Origin: Terriglobia bacterium
GTDB taxonomy: Bacteria > Acidobacteriota > Terriglobia > UBA7540
DNA length: 64,000 nucleotides
Reading direction: 5' to 3'
Assembly (NCBI GenBank): GCA_020072925.1
Contig: JAIQGA010000002.1
Span: forward strand, 1-64,000
The notes beneath the pieces are model-generated. The model was given only the letters and a program-made list of their open reading frames with translations, ran no database searches and had not been told where the DNA came from. Every line of letters starts with the position of its first letter. Position 1 is the first letter of the stretch. The position numbers and the translations under genes were made by a program. Positions 25,573 to 34,689 of this stretch are shown piece after piece.

Positions 25573-26685
25573 TTAAGCTCTGTATCCCTGAATATCCAAG
25601 TTCGTGAGTCCGGCCGCCTTGGCCCAGGCTATTGCCTCACTGTATTCGGAGCGTGTAATCCTGCGAGCTATCTCTGGATACCGCGATGCCTTGAACACGG
25701 GCGTGTACTGAGACATGAGGTTGAGATAAGTATCCTTGGGAAGGTTCTGCGCGATCCACTCCACCACGCGCTTCGTGCCACTAACTCCGTTGGGCATGAC
25801 CAGATGACGGATCATCAGCCCCCTATACATGAGACCATCCGGCGCAGGATGCGCGACTCCTACCTGTCGGTGCATTTCAAGCAAGGCGGTCTCCGTGATC
25901 TCGGGGTAAGTCTCAGCTCCCGACGAGTATTTCGCGGCCATCTTCCCGTCTGAATACTTGAAGTCGGGCAGGTAGATATCAACGATGCCGTCGAGCGTCT
26001 TCAGTATCTCCAGCCGTTCCCAGCCACAGGTGTTGTAAACAAGTGGCAGCCGTAGTCCCCGGGCTGCTGCATTATCCACCGCAAGCAGGATGTGAGGAGA
26101 GTAGTGTGTAGGCGTGACGAGGTTAATGTTGTGACATCCCATTTCCTGCAGGCGGAGCATCATCGCCGCCATGCCTTCCACGGTTTGGGACGGCTCATTT
26201 CCTCCCTGGCTGATCTCCCAGTTGATGCAGAACACACAGCGCAGGCTGCAATGGGTCAGGAAGATGGTTCCGGAGCCTCCCCGGCCCACAAGGGCTCTCT
26301 CCTCGCCGTAATGCGGGTGAAATGCGGAGACTTCAAGCTTGGAAGTAGACTGGCAGAATCCCCTTTCCCCTCTTAGCCGGTTTGCTCCGCACTGCCTGGG
26401 ACAGAGCTCGCACTGTTTCATTACCTCCCACAGATTCTGCGCTCTTGTCTTTAACTCACCGCTCCTGTGCAAGTTCAGATAAGCAGGGGTGAATCCCGGG
26501 TCGATGTCCGCCGCTCCCTTCGCCCTTCGCCGCGGCTTGCTCGCTCGTTTGAGGATATTTGATTGGGCAGAGGGTTCGGGGTTGTTCTGGCAGGCGAGGC
26601 AGAGTGAGGCGCAGGCGGCGCCGAGGATTGATGCCGCCCAACACAAACCAGACTTAACCCATTCCCTCCTCGACAGGTGTGCCAT
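25573..26685 (-). CDS. Radical SAM protein, PFL-activase-like, with lipoprotein-type signal
   Basis: A 370-aa protein. The N-terminus SRREWVKSGLCWAASILGAA resembles a Tat signal and ends in a lipobox-like LCLAC. A Cys cluster (CELCPRQCGANRLRG with GFCQS) precedes the radical SAM motif CSLRCVFC (C-x3-C-x2-C), then NINLVTPTHYSPH and DGIVDIYLPDFKY. This is the layout of putative pyruvate-formate-lyase-activating enzymes of the YjjW/AmrS-like kind, which bind a 4Fe-4S cluster and SAM. GGAGGTGG nine bases before the ATG at 26685 sets the start. An exported radical SAM enzyme would be unusual; the signal may only be a membrane anchor. Confidence 0.85.
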   Translation of the reverse strand: MAHLSRREWVKSGLCWAASILGAACASLCLACQNNPEPSAQSNILKRASKPRRRAKGAADIDPGFTPAYLNLHRSGELKTRAQNLWEVMKQCELCPRQCGANRLRGERGFCQSTSKLEVSAFHPHYGEERALVGRGGSGTIFLTHCSLRCVFCINWEISQGGNEPSQTVEGMAAMMLRLQEMGCHNINLVTPTHYSPHILLAVDNAAARGLRLPLVYNTCGWERLEILKTLDGIVDIYLPDFKYSDGKMAAKYSSGAETYPEITETALLEMHRQVGVAHPAPDGLMYRGLMIRHLVMPNGVSGTKRVVEWIAQNLPKDTYLNLMSQYTPVFKASRYPEIARRITRSEYSEAIAWAKAAGLTNLDIQGYRA

Positions 26686-26868
26686 CTGAAGCCACCTCCG
26701 GAACATTGAGGTGAGGGACGCGCGAGGGTCCTTGAAGATGATCACCTGAGATCATAGTAGGTCCGGCGGGCGGCATTTTCAAACTCGCGAGCTGTGCGGG
26801 GTTTCTTCATAAGGTGATTCTGCGCCGATTGCCAGCCCGTCCAGCGTCGGCCCGCGCCATGCCCCCGG

Positions 26869-28290
26869 TCAAGCACTGCCTGGCCTCGGGATTTGTTCGT
26901 AGAGTTGGCGATAGGCCCTCCTCACTCCCAACTGAGTGAAAAACGAGTCCCTCATAACATCGAGGGAGGGCCGATACCTGAAGGCTCCAATTGTGCGCAG
27001 GAGAATCCGACCCATGCTGTAACCTTCCCTCATTACCTCGCCATTCAGATCGAACATCTCCCCCGCGGACATGACAGGATGCCGGTAGATGACATGGCCG
27101 GTGCCGTACTGCTCCCAAGGTCGATCCGGAAAGATTCGTCCTTGGGCCAGGTACTCTCGATAGATTTGACTCCCGGGCATGGGTGTAAGGGTGAAGATGA
27201 ACGGTGTGATGCCGCATTCGTCGCAGAAATCCAGGGTCCTGCGGTACGTCTCCCGAGTATCTTCGTCCCACCCTACAACGAAGAAGCCTCGCACCTCGAT
27301 TCCCAGGCTCTGGATGGTCCGGATACTTTCCTTCATCTTCTGGATGTTAAAGCAATCTGGCGAGGTGTAATGCAGCTTCCTCCAGGCCCCGGATTGTTTC
27401 TGGCCCTGCGCGGAGATGGATTCCAGGCCTGCGGCGATGCTGCACAGGCCGCTTTCGGCAGCGAGCTCCAGAATCTTCCTTCCATCCTTGTAGTTCACCG
27501 CGGACAGCCCGCCCGCGCCGCTCCAGAGACGCTTCGGACGCAGACCAGCCAGTTCGCGGTAGAGGTCGAGATAGTATTGATTCTCCTCGGGCCGATCGAC
27601 GATTTGTGGATGGCCGAATACGCTGTCATCGACGATGTAGTAGCGCGGACCGAGGCTGGAGACCTCGGCGACCACGTCATCAATGGGCCGATGCCGAATC
27701 TTGGCACCGAAAATGTCCGTGACCGGGCAGAAGCGGCAGTGGTTGGGGCAACCACGCGTGGTGAAGATGGAATCCATCAGGTAGCGCTCGCGAGGCAGCA
27801 GGTCGCGTCTCATGACGGGGAGCTTTTCCAATGTGGGCCGTTGCTTAACGTGATGGACTGTGCCGGGCAAGGTCTGGATCGCAAACGGTCCACACACGTA
27901 GAACTGCTTCAAATCGTTCCGTTGGATGTCCTCGAGGATTTGCGGCCAGAGATCCTCACCTTCGCCGATGGCTACCGCAGTCGCATGCTGCTTGGCCTCT
28001 CTGGGAAAGGCAAAGATGTGCGGCCCTCCCAGGACGACCTTCTTTCCGCGTTGGAGAAAATTATCGGCAATTTCGTATGCGACGGTCGCCAGGGGTGTCC
28101 GCACGGTGATGGCAACCACATCGACGTCCGATTTATAATCCACCTGGTCGCCCAGGAACATGTCAACTAATGAAACATCGTGTTCCTTTGGGGTCAGGGC
28201 TGCTAGCAAACAAGGCGCCAATGGCATAACAGAGGCTGTGGCCCTTGCCGTCTCGATACTTCTGCCAGGGAAGATGATGGTGATCTTCAC
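26869..28290 (-). CDS. B12-binding-domain radical SAM protein
   Basis: A 473-aa protein. The N-terminal cobalamin-binding-like domain (KITIIFPGRS to GEDLWPQIL) lacks an obvious DxHxxG. The radical SAM core has TTRGCPNHCRFCPVTDIFG (C-x3-C-x2-C), the GLES segment in SIAAGLESIS, and FFVVGWDEDT. The family includes methyltransferases and ring-forming enzymes; the substrate is unknown. GGGAGG six bases before the GTG at 28290 supports this start over the longer frame to 28455. It lies 183 bases upstream of the other radical SAM gene on the same strand, possibly in one transcript. Confidence 0.88.
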   Translation of the reverse strand: MKITIIFPGRSIETARATASVMPLAPCLLAALTPKEHDVSLVDMFLGDQVDYKSDVDVVAITVRTPLATVAYEIADNFLQRGKKVVLGGPHIFAFPREAKQHATAVAIGEGEDLWPQILEDIQRNDLKQFYVCGPFAIQTLPGTVHHVKQRPTLEKLPVMRRDLLPRERYLMDSIFTTRGCPNHCRFCPVTDIFGAKIRHRPIDDVVAEVSSLGPRYYIVDDSVFGHPQIVDRPEENQYYLDLYRELAGLRPKRLWSGAGGLSAVNYKDGRKILELAAESGLCSIAAGLESISAQGQKQSGAWRKLHYTSPDCFNIQKMKESIRTIQSLGIEVRGFFVVGWDEDTRETYRRTLDFCDECGITPFIFTLTPMPGSQIYREYLAQGRIFPDRPWEQYGTGHVIYRHPVMSAGEMFDLNGEVMREGYSMGRILLRTIGAFRYRPSLDVMRDSFFTQLGVRRAYRQLYEQIPRPGSA

Positions 28291-28595
28291 CGTCTGCCTC
28301 CCGAACCAGGATTTCCGTTTTCGACCTTTGCTAGCTCCAAGTGTACACCACACCGGTTCCCCTCGGGCGGTTCTCACCTGGTTTCCAGTCGAGGGCGTTC
28401 CTTTTTCCACCTTCCTCCGAATACCCGCCCGGCCAGATATCCTTCCGACGGTCACGCCCGGGTGACACAGGTGTATTCGTCATCCCGCGTCCAGGCCAAT
28501 CGGGGTTATGCTTTGGCGTATGCGAATTGCCGCAACTGCTTTGTTGATGGGTTTGAAGTGATCACCGAGGGAATCCAGGAAGAAACGGAGGGAAA
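28291..28595. other. Divergent intergenic region
   Basis: This gap separates the minus-strand radical SAM gene from the plus-strand sulfatase gene and should hold both promoters. I see no gene and no clear promoter boxes in it. Confidence 0.4.
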
Positions 28596-30218
28596 ATGGC
28601 AGTCCGCGAGACTTCAAGACGCAATTTCCTGAAGAAGACAGCCGCAACTGCGGCAGCCGCTGCGGGCATGGGCACTCGTCCGACCGCGGCTGTGGCAGAG
28701 GAAACTCCTCGTCCCGAAGAGTGCGGCTCGATCTGGGAGCGCCCCCCGAAGCAAAAAGGGAACAATCTCAACCTGATCGTCATCGTGAGTGATACATTCC
28801 GTCATGACAATCTAACTTGCTATGGGAAGAAATGGATCGAGAGCCTCGAAACGCCAAACCTCGACAGGTTTGCTGACGAGTGTGTGGTGTTCAAAGACGC
28901 TTACCCGGAAGGGATGCCAACGGTCGTCATCCGTCGCACCCTTTATGCCGGTCGGCGAGTGATTCCCTGCCACTTTTTTCGTCAGCACGAGCCCGTGCAG
29001 CTTCCCGGCTGGCATAATCTCTACAATGAAGATCAAACCCTGAGCGAAACGCTCAACGAAGCCGGCTACATCACCGCGCTCGTCAGCGACCTGCCCCACG
29101 AACAGCGTCCCGGGCGGAATTTTCATCGTGGCTTCAACATGTACCAGTGGATACGCGGGCAGGAGGTGGACTCCTACGGCACTTCACCTCACAAGCTTCT
29201 GGATGTTAGCGATATGGTTTCGAGCGAATATCTCGCAAGCATGCCCAATCTTCAGTCGTTTCTAAGCCAATATAAAGCCAATCGCAACCTCTGGAAGCAG
29301 GAGGGTGAATCACTCTCCGAACTCGTCGCTCGAGTCGCCATTCGCTGGATCAAATCCAATTTCGATCAGCGTCCCTTCTATCTGCACGTGGAGATGTTCG
29401 ACCCCCACGAGCCGTGGGATCCTCCGGAGCGGTTCCTCGATAAGTACTGGCGCAAAACCTACACTCCAAGTTTTCTGGAACCGCCTTACGCGACGAGCCC
29501 GCTCTCCGAGGAGATCAAGCAAAGGTTCCGCGCCAATTACGCCGGCGAAGTCAGTTGCGTGGACTATTGGATTGGCGAGCTGCTCGATGCGGTCAAGCAG
29601 TACGGTTTGTTGGAGAACACGGTTGTCGTCTTCATGGCTGACCACGGCGCCATGCTGGGTGAACACGGACAGTTCCTCAAAGGGCCGGACAAGCTTCGCG
29701 GCCAGGTGACGCACGTGCCTCTGATGATCCGCACGCCCGACCGGCACTATGCAGGAAAGAAGGTTTCAGGGTTCGTCCAGATTCACGATGTCATGCCGAC
29801 CGTGCTCCATTTGCTCGATTTGAAACCGCCCAAGCGCGTCACCGGAGAGAACGCGTGGAATTTGGTTACTGGAGCGACACGGTCGCTTCGCGACTATGTC
29901 GTGCAGACCTATGGCTGGGTCGGCGTGGCGCGGGACCAGGAATGGAACTACAGCGAAATTTGGAAGCCGGAAGCCCGCCAGGATAAATTCAGCGTGCGGC
30001 CCGGAGCGCCGGAGACCTTCTACAAGCCGCAACTCTATAACCTGGCACATGATCCTGAAGAACTTACCGATGTAGCCGATCAGTATCCTGACATTTGCAG
30101 CCGAATGTCCGCCAAGCTCAAGGAGTACATTGCCGCCGGCAGGGGCTTGACCTACGGCAGCTTCAACCAGAAAGCGAGTCTCAGTACGGGCGAGGTGTAC
30201 ATCAAGGAATCCCATTGA
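28596..30218 (+). CDS. Tat-exported sulfatase-like hydrolase with Thr at the nucleophile position
   Basis: A 540-aa protein. The N-terminus ETSRRNFLKKTAATAAAAAG is a Tat signal. The sulfatase/alkaline phosphatase fold shows the metal-binding IVIVSDTFRHDNL, the second metal motif VFMADHGAMLGEHGQF, and HVEMFDPHEPWDPP. The formylglycine motif (C/S-x-P-x-R) is replaced by T109-V-V-I-R113 before RTLYAGR. Formylglycine conversion is thus impossible; Thr is the nucleophile in phosphodiesterases and phosphonate hydrolases of this superfamily, so a phosphoester substrate is likely. CGGAGGG precedes the ATG. Confidence 0.88.
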   Translation: MAVRETSRRNFLKKTAATAAAAAGMGTRPTAAVAEETPRPEECGSIWERPPKQKGNNLNLIVIVSDTFRHDNLTCYGKKWIESLETPNLDRFADECVVFKDAYPEGMPTVVIRRTLYAGRRVIPCHFFRQHEPVQLPGWHNLYNEDQTLSETLNEAGYITALVSDLPHEQRPGRNFHRGFNMYQWIRGQEVDSYGTSPHKLLDVSDMVSSEYLASMPNLQSFLSQYKANRNLWKQEGESLSELVARVAIRWIKSNFDQRPFYLHVEMFDPHEPWDPPERFLDKYWRKTYTPSFLEPPYATSPLSEEIKQRFRANYAGEVSCVDYWIGELLDAVKQYGLLENTVVVFMADHGAMLGEHGQFLKGPDKLRGQVTHVPLMIRTPDRHYAGKKVSGFVQIHDVMPTVLHLLDLKPPKRVTGENAWNLVTGATRSLRDYVVQTYGWVGVARDQEWNYSEIWKPEARQDKFSVRPGAPETFYKPQLYNLAHDPEELTDVADQYPDICSRMSAKLKEYIAAGRGLTYGSFNQKASLSTGEVYIKESH

Positions 30219-30371
30219 AATATCGGTGCGATTCTCCTCGGCGGGAAGTGACCGCTTGGTCTCTGCCACGCGTGGCGCGCATCGTACCCCGGCTTTCCGG
30301 GAATCGAATGCAGCTCGCGAAACGCCTTAGCACTAATTCTTCCTTTAGGACTAGACCATTCCTCGCCGACA

Positions 30372-31268
30372 TCATGTCAAAACCCGGGCAGTCTTTTGGG
30401 AAGACGGTGGGGGGCCGCCCGACAGGCGGAGATTGATGAGCTTGTTCAGCATGTCGAACCAGAAAGGTGCCCCCATTGATACAGCGGCAATACTGATAAG
30501 AATTCCCAGCACTTTTTCAACCCATGCAATCCCATCCCGTGGAAGCCCGCGCACATCACCCGCCGCCCTTGACCAACCGAGCGGTGGGCCGCTGGCAGTC
30601 TGAAACGCTTCCTGGACCTCTCCCAAAGTCGGATCGGACACGTGATTCTGCCGGGAGGCTTCGGACCTGGCTTCCGCCACGACCATATTTCGAAGCGCCT
30701 GGTCATTCCACAATTGCCTGACGAGCATGAAGGTGTCGGCATTGAGGATGGTGCACAGCAAGACGCCTGCCACCAAGATGATGATCTGCGCCTTACGTTT
30801 ATACCAGCCGCTAACCCGTCGCATCGTGTCGTCAAACCAGGTTTCGACTTTCTCTCGATATACGCCCAGGTCGCCTTGTGCGGCATCCAGAAATCCGAGC
30901 ATCGTTCTGCGCACGGCGGAATCGGGGAGATTCCCCAGACTGTTGCGGAGCTCCTGGATGGTCCGGGGTTGCGATCCGATCGTCGGCGCAAACAAGTCGA
31001 GCAGCACAAGCGTAAAGTTGCGCGACGAAATGTAGGAAGGCTTATCACCGGGGCGGGCTGCCCGCGTGATCAGCGGATGAGCGAAGAACCGCGCGGCCAA
31101 ATCATGGTTGGGATCATTCAACATATTCCGAATGGCTTCTTCAAGCGTCTTGGATCGCAGGGAAAAGGCCCCGGCGATCGCCTCCTTGATTCCAGAGCAG
31201 CCGATACTGAGTACAAGGTAGACGCATACGAGCCCCAATGCGACTTCGAGAACCTGAGAGCCGAACAT
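30372..31268 (-). CDS. Uncharacterised inner-membrane protein
   Basis: A 298-aa protein with three hydrophobic segments: residues about 5-25 (LEVALGLVCVYLVLSIGCSG), about 165-185 (AQIIILVAGVLLCTILNAD), and about 255-280. A soluble helical domain lies between the first two. The N-terminus with IKEAIAGAFSLRSKTLEEAI recurs in hypothetical proteins of several phyla, but I know no function. GAGGAGG before the ATG at 31268 is a strong ribosome binding site and excludes the longer frame to 31367. It is convergent with the sulfatase gene. Confidence 0.75.
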   Translation of the reverse strand: MFGSQVLEVALGLVCVYLVLSIGCSGIKEAIAGAFSLRSKTLEEAIRNMLNDPNHDLAARFFAHPLITRAARPGDKPSYISSRNFTLVLLDLFAPTIGSQPRTIQELRNSLGNLPDSAVRRTMLGFLDAAQGDLGVYREKVETWFDDTMRRVSGWYKRKAQIIILVAGVLLCTILNADTFMLVRQLWNDQALRNMVVAEARSEASRQNHVSDPTLGEVQEAFQTASGPPLGWSRAAGDVRGLPRDGIAWVEKVLGILISIAAVSMGAPFWFDMLNKLINLRLSGGPPPSSQKTARVLT

Positions 31269-31755
31269 GGTGACCTCCTCTCGAAACTGACCTCGCGCTT
31301 CAGAAGTTATTTTGCCGGCAGCACGGCGAGGCCGGACACAGCGCGTTGCCTGCAGGCGCCCCCTCAAGTTGGGGAGCTATCCGTTGCTGGCTTCTCAGCT
31401 ACGAAAAATCAGTCTTGCCCCTTGGAAGAACCGCGCCAGGTGCAGCGCAGTGTGCACCTATAACACCACCAGAAAGGCTTCCAGTCAAGAGTTGCAGTGC
31501 AGCCCGTTCAACGAACACAACACGGGTTGAGCCGCGGGAAGGCTTCCTGTTGACTCGTGCGCGCTGGGCTACTAATATCCCTGACCAGGGCTATTGCGTT
31601 TTCCGGGGGTTTGGTCAAGCGCTGAGCGGGACGCGTCCGGAGGTCTCGCCAACCCCGTTGCGGGGGGCATGGACGTGAAGATCTCGGCTCACCTTGCGCG
31701 TACCCGACCTCATGCTTTCCGGTCCGATTGAACGACCTTACGTTGGAGGGCTGAC
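31269..31755 (+). promoter_or_regulatory. Divergent region with possible promoter at 31550-31578
   Basis: The 487-base gap between two divergent genes holds no supportable gene. TTGACT (31550-31555) and TAATAT (31573-31578) are 17 bases apart on the plus strand, about 178 bases before the flavoprotein gene, and form a plausible sigma-70 promoter. The remaining sequence shows nothing I can name. Confidence 0.4.
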
Positions 31756-33375
31756 ATGGGGACGCGAGTGGTGGTTCTCGGCGGCGGCGTGGGAGGCCTG
31801 AGCGTTGCCCAGGAACTCGCTGAGCGCGGGTTTCAAGTCGAAGTCTACGAGCGAAGGCCCGTGTTTGGCGGCAAGGCGCGAAGTATCCAGGTGCCAGGCT
31901 CTGCCTCGCAGGGTCGAACGCCCTTGCCCGGCGAGCACGGGTTCCGGTTCTTCCCCAGTTTCTACAAACATTTACCGGATACCATGAAGCGCATTCCATT
32001 TGCCGCCAAATCGGTTTTCGACAACCTTGTTTACGCGACTCGCGTACAGATCGCGCGGGTGGGGAAACTGGCCATTCTCGAACCGACGCGATTTCCGCAA
32101 ACGCTCGATGACTGGCTCGCAGTCTTCAAATCTCTCTTCAGTGACCTCGGGATACCTGAAAACGAAGTTGGTTTTTTTGTTGACCGCCTGCTGGTATTGC
32201 TGACCACCTGCCCCGAGCGCCGCCTTGCTGAGTATGAGAACCTCGCATGGTGGGATTTTATCGATGCGCGGAACAAGTCGGTGAGCTATCAAAAGTATCT
32301 GGGCGAAGGGCTCACCCGCTCGTTGGTCGCCATGAAAGCAGAAATCAGCAGCACCCGAACGGTCGGTTATATCAACCTGCAACTCATCCTGGGTCTTTTG
32401 TGTTCTGGCGAGGGTTTCGATCGCCTGCTGAATGGCCCTACGAACGACGTCTGGATCGACCCTTGGATTGCTCACCTGAATGCGCTCGGAGTGAAACTGC
32501 TGGGGAATTCCGCCGTGCACTCCCTCGAGCTCGAAGGCGGGCGGCTGGCGCGAGTGGTTATCGAGCGAGGCGGGCAGATCGCAGAAGTGACGGCCGAATG
32601 GTTTGTCTCCGCCCTGCCCGTGGAAATTATGGCCGGACTCATTACCGAAAACATCAAGACCGCTGCCCCGTCTCTAGCCCGTCTCGACAAGCTCCCAACG
32701 CGTTGGATGAACGGAATTCAGTTCTATTTGCGGGATGATGTTCCTCTCGTTCACGGGCATTCGAATTATCTTGACTCGCCCTGGGCATTGACCTCTGTTT
32801 CCCAGCGACAGTTCTGGCCGGAGATTGATTTTTCACGCTTGGGTGACGGGAGCGTAGGCGGAATACTCTCGGTTGTCGTTTCTGACTGGGATGCTCCGGG
32901 TATTCTTTACGGGAAGCCTGCAACGGAGTGCACAGCTCAGGAGATCAGAAATGAGGTCTGGGCCCAGTTGAAAGTTCATCTCAATAACGGCGGCCGAGAG
33001 CAGATCAATGACAGCAACCTGCTCTCCTGGTTCCTTGACCCGGATATCCAGTTCCCGAATCCAACCGAAGTCACCAATGTCGAACCCCTGTTGATCAATC
33101 CCGCCGGTTCGCTGCAATACCGGCCCGAGGCTTCCACGGAAATCCCCAATCTTTTCCTCGCCTCTGACTACGTCCGCACCTATACCGACCTCGCGACCAT
33201 GGAAGCCGCCAACGAGGCCGCACGACGAAGCGTGAATGCGCTGATTGATGCTTCGGGGTCAAAGGCCACGAAGGCTCAACTCTGGCCCCTTCAGGAGCCG
33301 GAGTTCTTCAAACCTATGCAGGATTATGACCTTCTGCGCTTCAAGCTTGGCCTGCCTCACGGCAAGGTGATCTGA
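31756..33375 (+). CDS. FAD-dependent amine oxidase/desaturase-type flavoprotein
   Basis: A 539-aa protein. The N-terminal dinucleotide fold RVVVLGGGVGGLSVAQELAE is followed by ERRPVFGGKARS. The C-terminal FAD motif is NLFLASDYVRTYTDLATMEA. This is the pattern of carotenoid desaturases and hydroxysqualene dehydroxylases (HpnE). The central region has NLAWWDF and FVSALPVEI. The likely substrate is an isoprenoid or similar hydrophobic molecule, but no squalene or carotenoid gene accompanies it. It opens the flavoenzyme island and is followed by the convergent metallophosphoesterase gene after 12 bases. Confidence 0.85.
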   Translation: MGTRVVVLGGGVGGLSVAQELAERGFQVEVYERRPVFGGKARSIQVPGSASQGRTPLPGEHGFRFFPSFYKHLPDTMKRIPFAAKSVFDNLVYATRVQIARVGKLAILEPTRFPQTLDDWLAVFKSLFSDLGIPENEVGFFVDRLLVLLTTCPERRLAEYENLAWWDFIDARNKSVSYQKYLGEGLTRSLVAMKAEISSTRTVGYINLQLILGLLCSGEGFDRLLNGPTNDVWIDPWIAHLNALGVKLLGNSAVHSLELEGGRLARVVIERGGQIAEVTAEWFVSALPVEIMAGLITENIKTAAPSLARLDKLPTRWMNGIQFYLRDDVPLVHGHSNYLDSPWALTSVSQRQFWPEIDFSRLGDGSVGGILSVVVSDWDAPGILYGKPATECTAQEIRNEVWAQLKVHLNNGGREQINDSNLLSWFLDPDIQFPNPTEVTNVEPLLINPAGSLQYRPEASTEIPNLFLASDYVRTYTDLATMEAANEAARRSVNALIDASGSKATKAQLWPLQEPEFFKPMQDYDLLRFKLGLPHGKVI

Positions 33376-33387
33376 GGGGGAGTGTGC

Positions 33388-34635
33388 TCACGGCCATGCT
33401 GCGCCGCCGTTCTCGTCGTAGAACACCTCGTCAATCTTAGGGCCGGCGAGGTAGATCATGGCAAAGCCGTTGAGAATGCGCTGCGGAATGTCCGGATCGT
33501 GGGCCAGTCGGTTCTCGTACCAGAGCACCGTACTCTGTTTGTTCGTCATTTCTGAGGCCTGGCCGCACGGCAAACCCCCGTGACCGCAACATCGGCAGAG
33601 CACCGTGGCAGCCCCATTCTTCTGAGGTTGATAGACTACCCCCGCATGCACGTGGCCCCAATACCAATATGCAGGGGCTGTGTCGGGCGGAAAGGCGCTC
33701 ATAACTTGCGACCATAGGTCGGTTTGGCTCGTTCCGTCCTGAACCAGTCCATTGTGATGCGTCAGGACGATGATCTTCTTGCCTTTCGCCACCTGCACCT
33801 TCAAGAAATCCACTTGCACCTGCGGTCCCTGGCTTGGAAACAGAGCCCCCTCACGGTAGAGTTTTTCCTCGCTGGAGTAAAAAGCTGAGTCAAGCCCCAC
33901 GATCACCCAGTTGCTATTCTCCAAGGCAAAATAACTGCACCCGTTCTGCTGCGCGAACGGCGGGTTAGAGATCGCCTTGAAGTAGGCGCCCCCGCCCGAA
34001 TACATCTCGTGATTAGAGTTCAGCGCCAGGGAGCCCAGGGAACCCCTGGGCCAGAGATTCAGCAGCAGATGCTCTTCCTCATTCCCGGTACCTGCGTAGT
34101 AGACATCCCCGAGGTGAATAGTCAATTGGGGCTGGAGAAATGCCAAGTGGGTGCGCACATCCGTGCTGGGCGCCGGGTTGGCCGTCGATCTCCAATCGCC
34201 AGTACCCCAATCGCCGGCAAGGCCGATCTGGACATCGTCCGGTATGGGTATCGTCGCCGGCGTCGTACTGAAACTACTCTTACCCAGGATGAAGTGCTCC
34301 AGCCACTCGGCAAACGCCTCCAGCCATCCCGGATCGAGCTGTTGATACTTGCCAGTGCCCCAAATCTCGCCGCCTCCATCAACGTCGATGATGATGCCTG
34401 CATCGAGATTATTCACGACTCCGTCGCGGTCATCTGAAATCGCGCTAAAGGCCAACGGAAGCGCGTGCCCGATGCTGCCATCGGTTCGCGGCGCCACCCG
34501 GGCTTGGCTGGCCGCGACGGCCTGCTGATGACCTTTCATCAGCAGAGGAGTGATTCGGGCCTGCTGGTCTGCTGGCAACTTCCCCCAGGCGCTTTTAATC
34601 CGACTGGCGATGACGGGGTCAACGCTGATTTTCAT
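33388..34635 (-). CDS. Calcineurin-like metallophosphoesterase, island copy 1
   Basis: A 415-aa protein. Beyond an N-terminal region of about 125 residues it has the five metallophosphoesterase motifs: LAGDWGTGDW, HLGDVYYAG, NSNHEMY, LTHHNGL and WGHVHAG. These ligands bind two metals and hydrolyse phosphoesters. No signal peptide is evident. An unusual Cys/Gly run (LCRCCGHGGLPCG) follows the last motif. The ATG at 34635 is preceded by GAGG; a TTG at 34683 is an alternative. It is 54 bases after the upstream orphan gene, likely in the same transcript. Confidence 0.87.
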   Translation of the reverse strand: MKISVDPVIASRIKSAWGKLPADQQARITPLLMKGHQQAVAASQARVAPRTDGSIGHALPLAFSAISDDRDGVVNNLDAGIIIDVDGGGEIWGTGKYQQLDPGWLEAFAEWLEHFILGKSSFSTTPATIPIPDDVQIGLAGDWGTGDWRSTANPAPSTDVRTHLAFLQPQLTIHLGDVYYAGTGNEEEHLLLNLWPRGSLGSLALNSNHEMYSGGGAYFKAISNPPFAQQNGCSYFALENSNWVIVGLDSAFYSSEEKLYREGALFPSQGPQVQVDFLKVQVAKGKKIIVLTHHNGLVQDGTSQTDLWSQVMSAFPPDTAPAYWYWGHVHAGVVYQPQKNGAATVLCRCCGHGGLPCGQASEMTNKQSTVLWYENRLAHDPDIPQRILNGFAMIYLAGPKIDEVFYDENGGAAWP

Positions 34636-34689
34636 TTGAGCCTCGAGATATTGGAGCGGGACCTCGCCGGGTGACGGTGGCAACCGGCA

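Noticed and set aside
26893-28170. 425-aa plus-strand open frame opposite the B12 radical SAM gene
   Set aside because: The minus-strand protein has the radical SAM Cys motif and family order; the opposite frame looks random.
30265-30276. GCCACGCGTGGC palindrome after the sulfatase gene as a terminator
   Set aside because: It has no loop space and no T tract.
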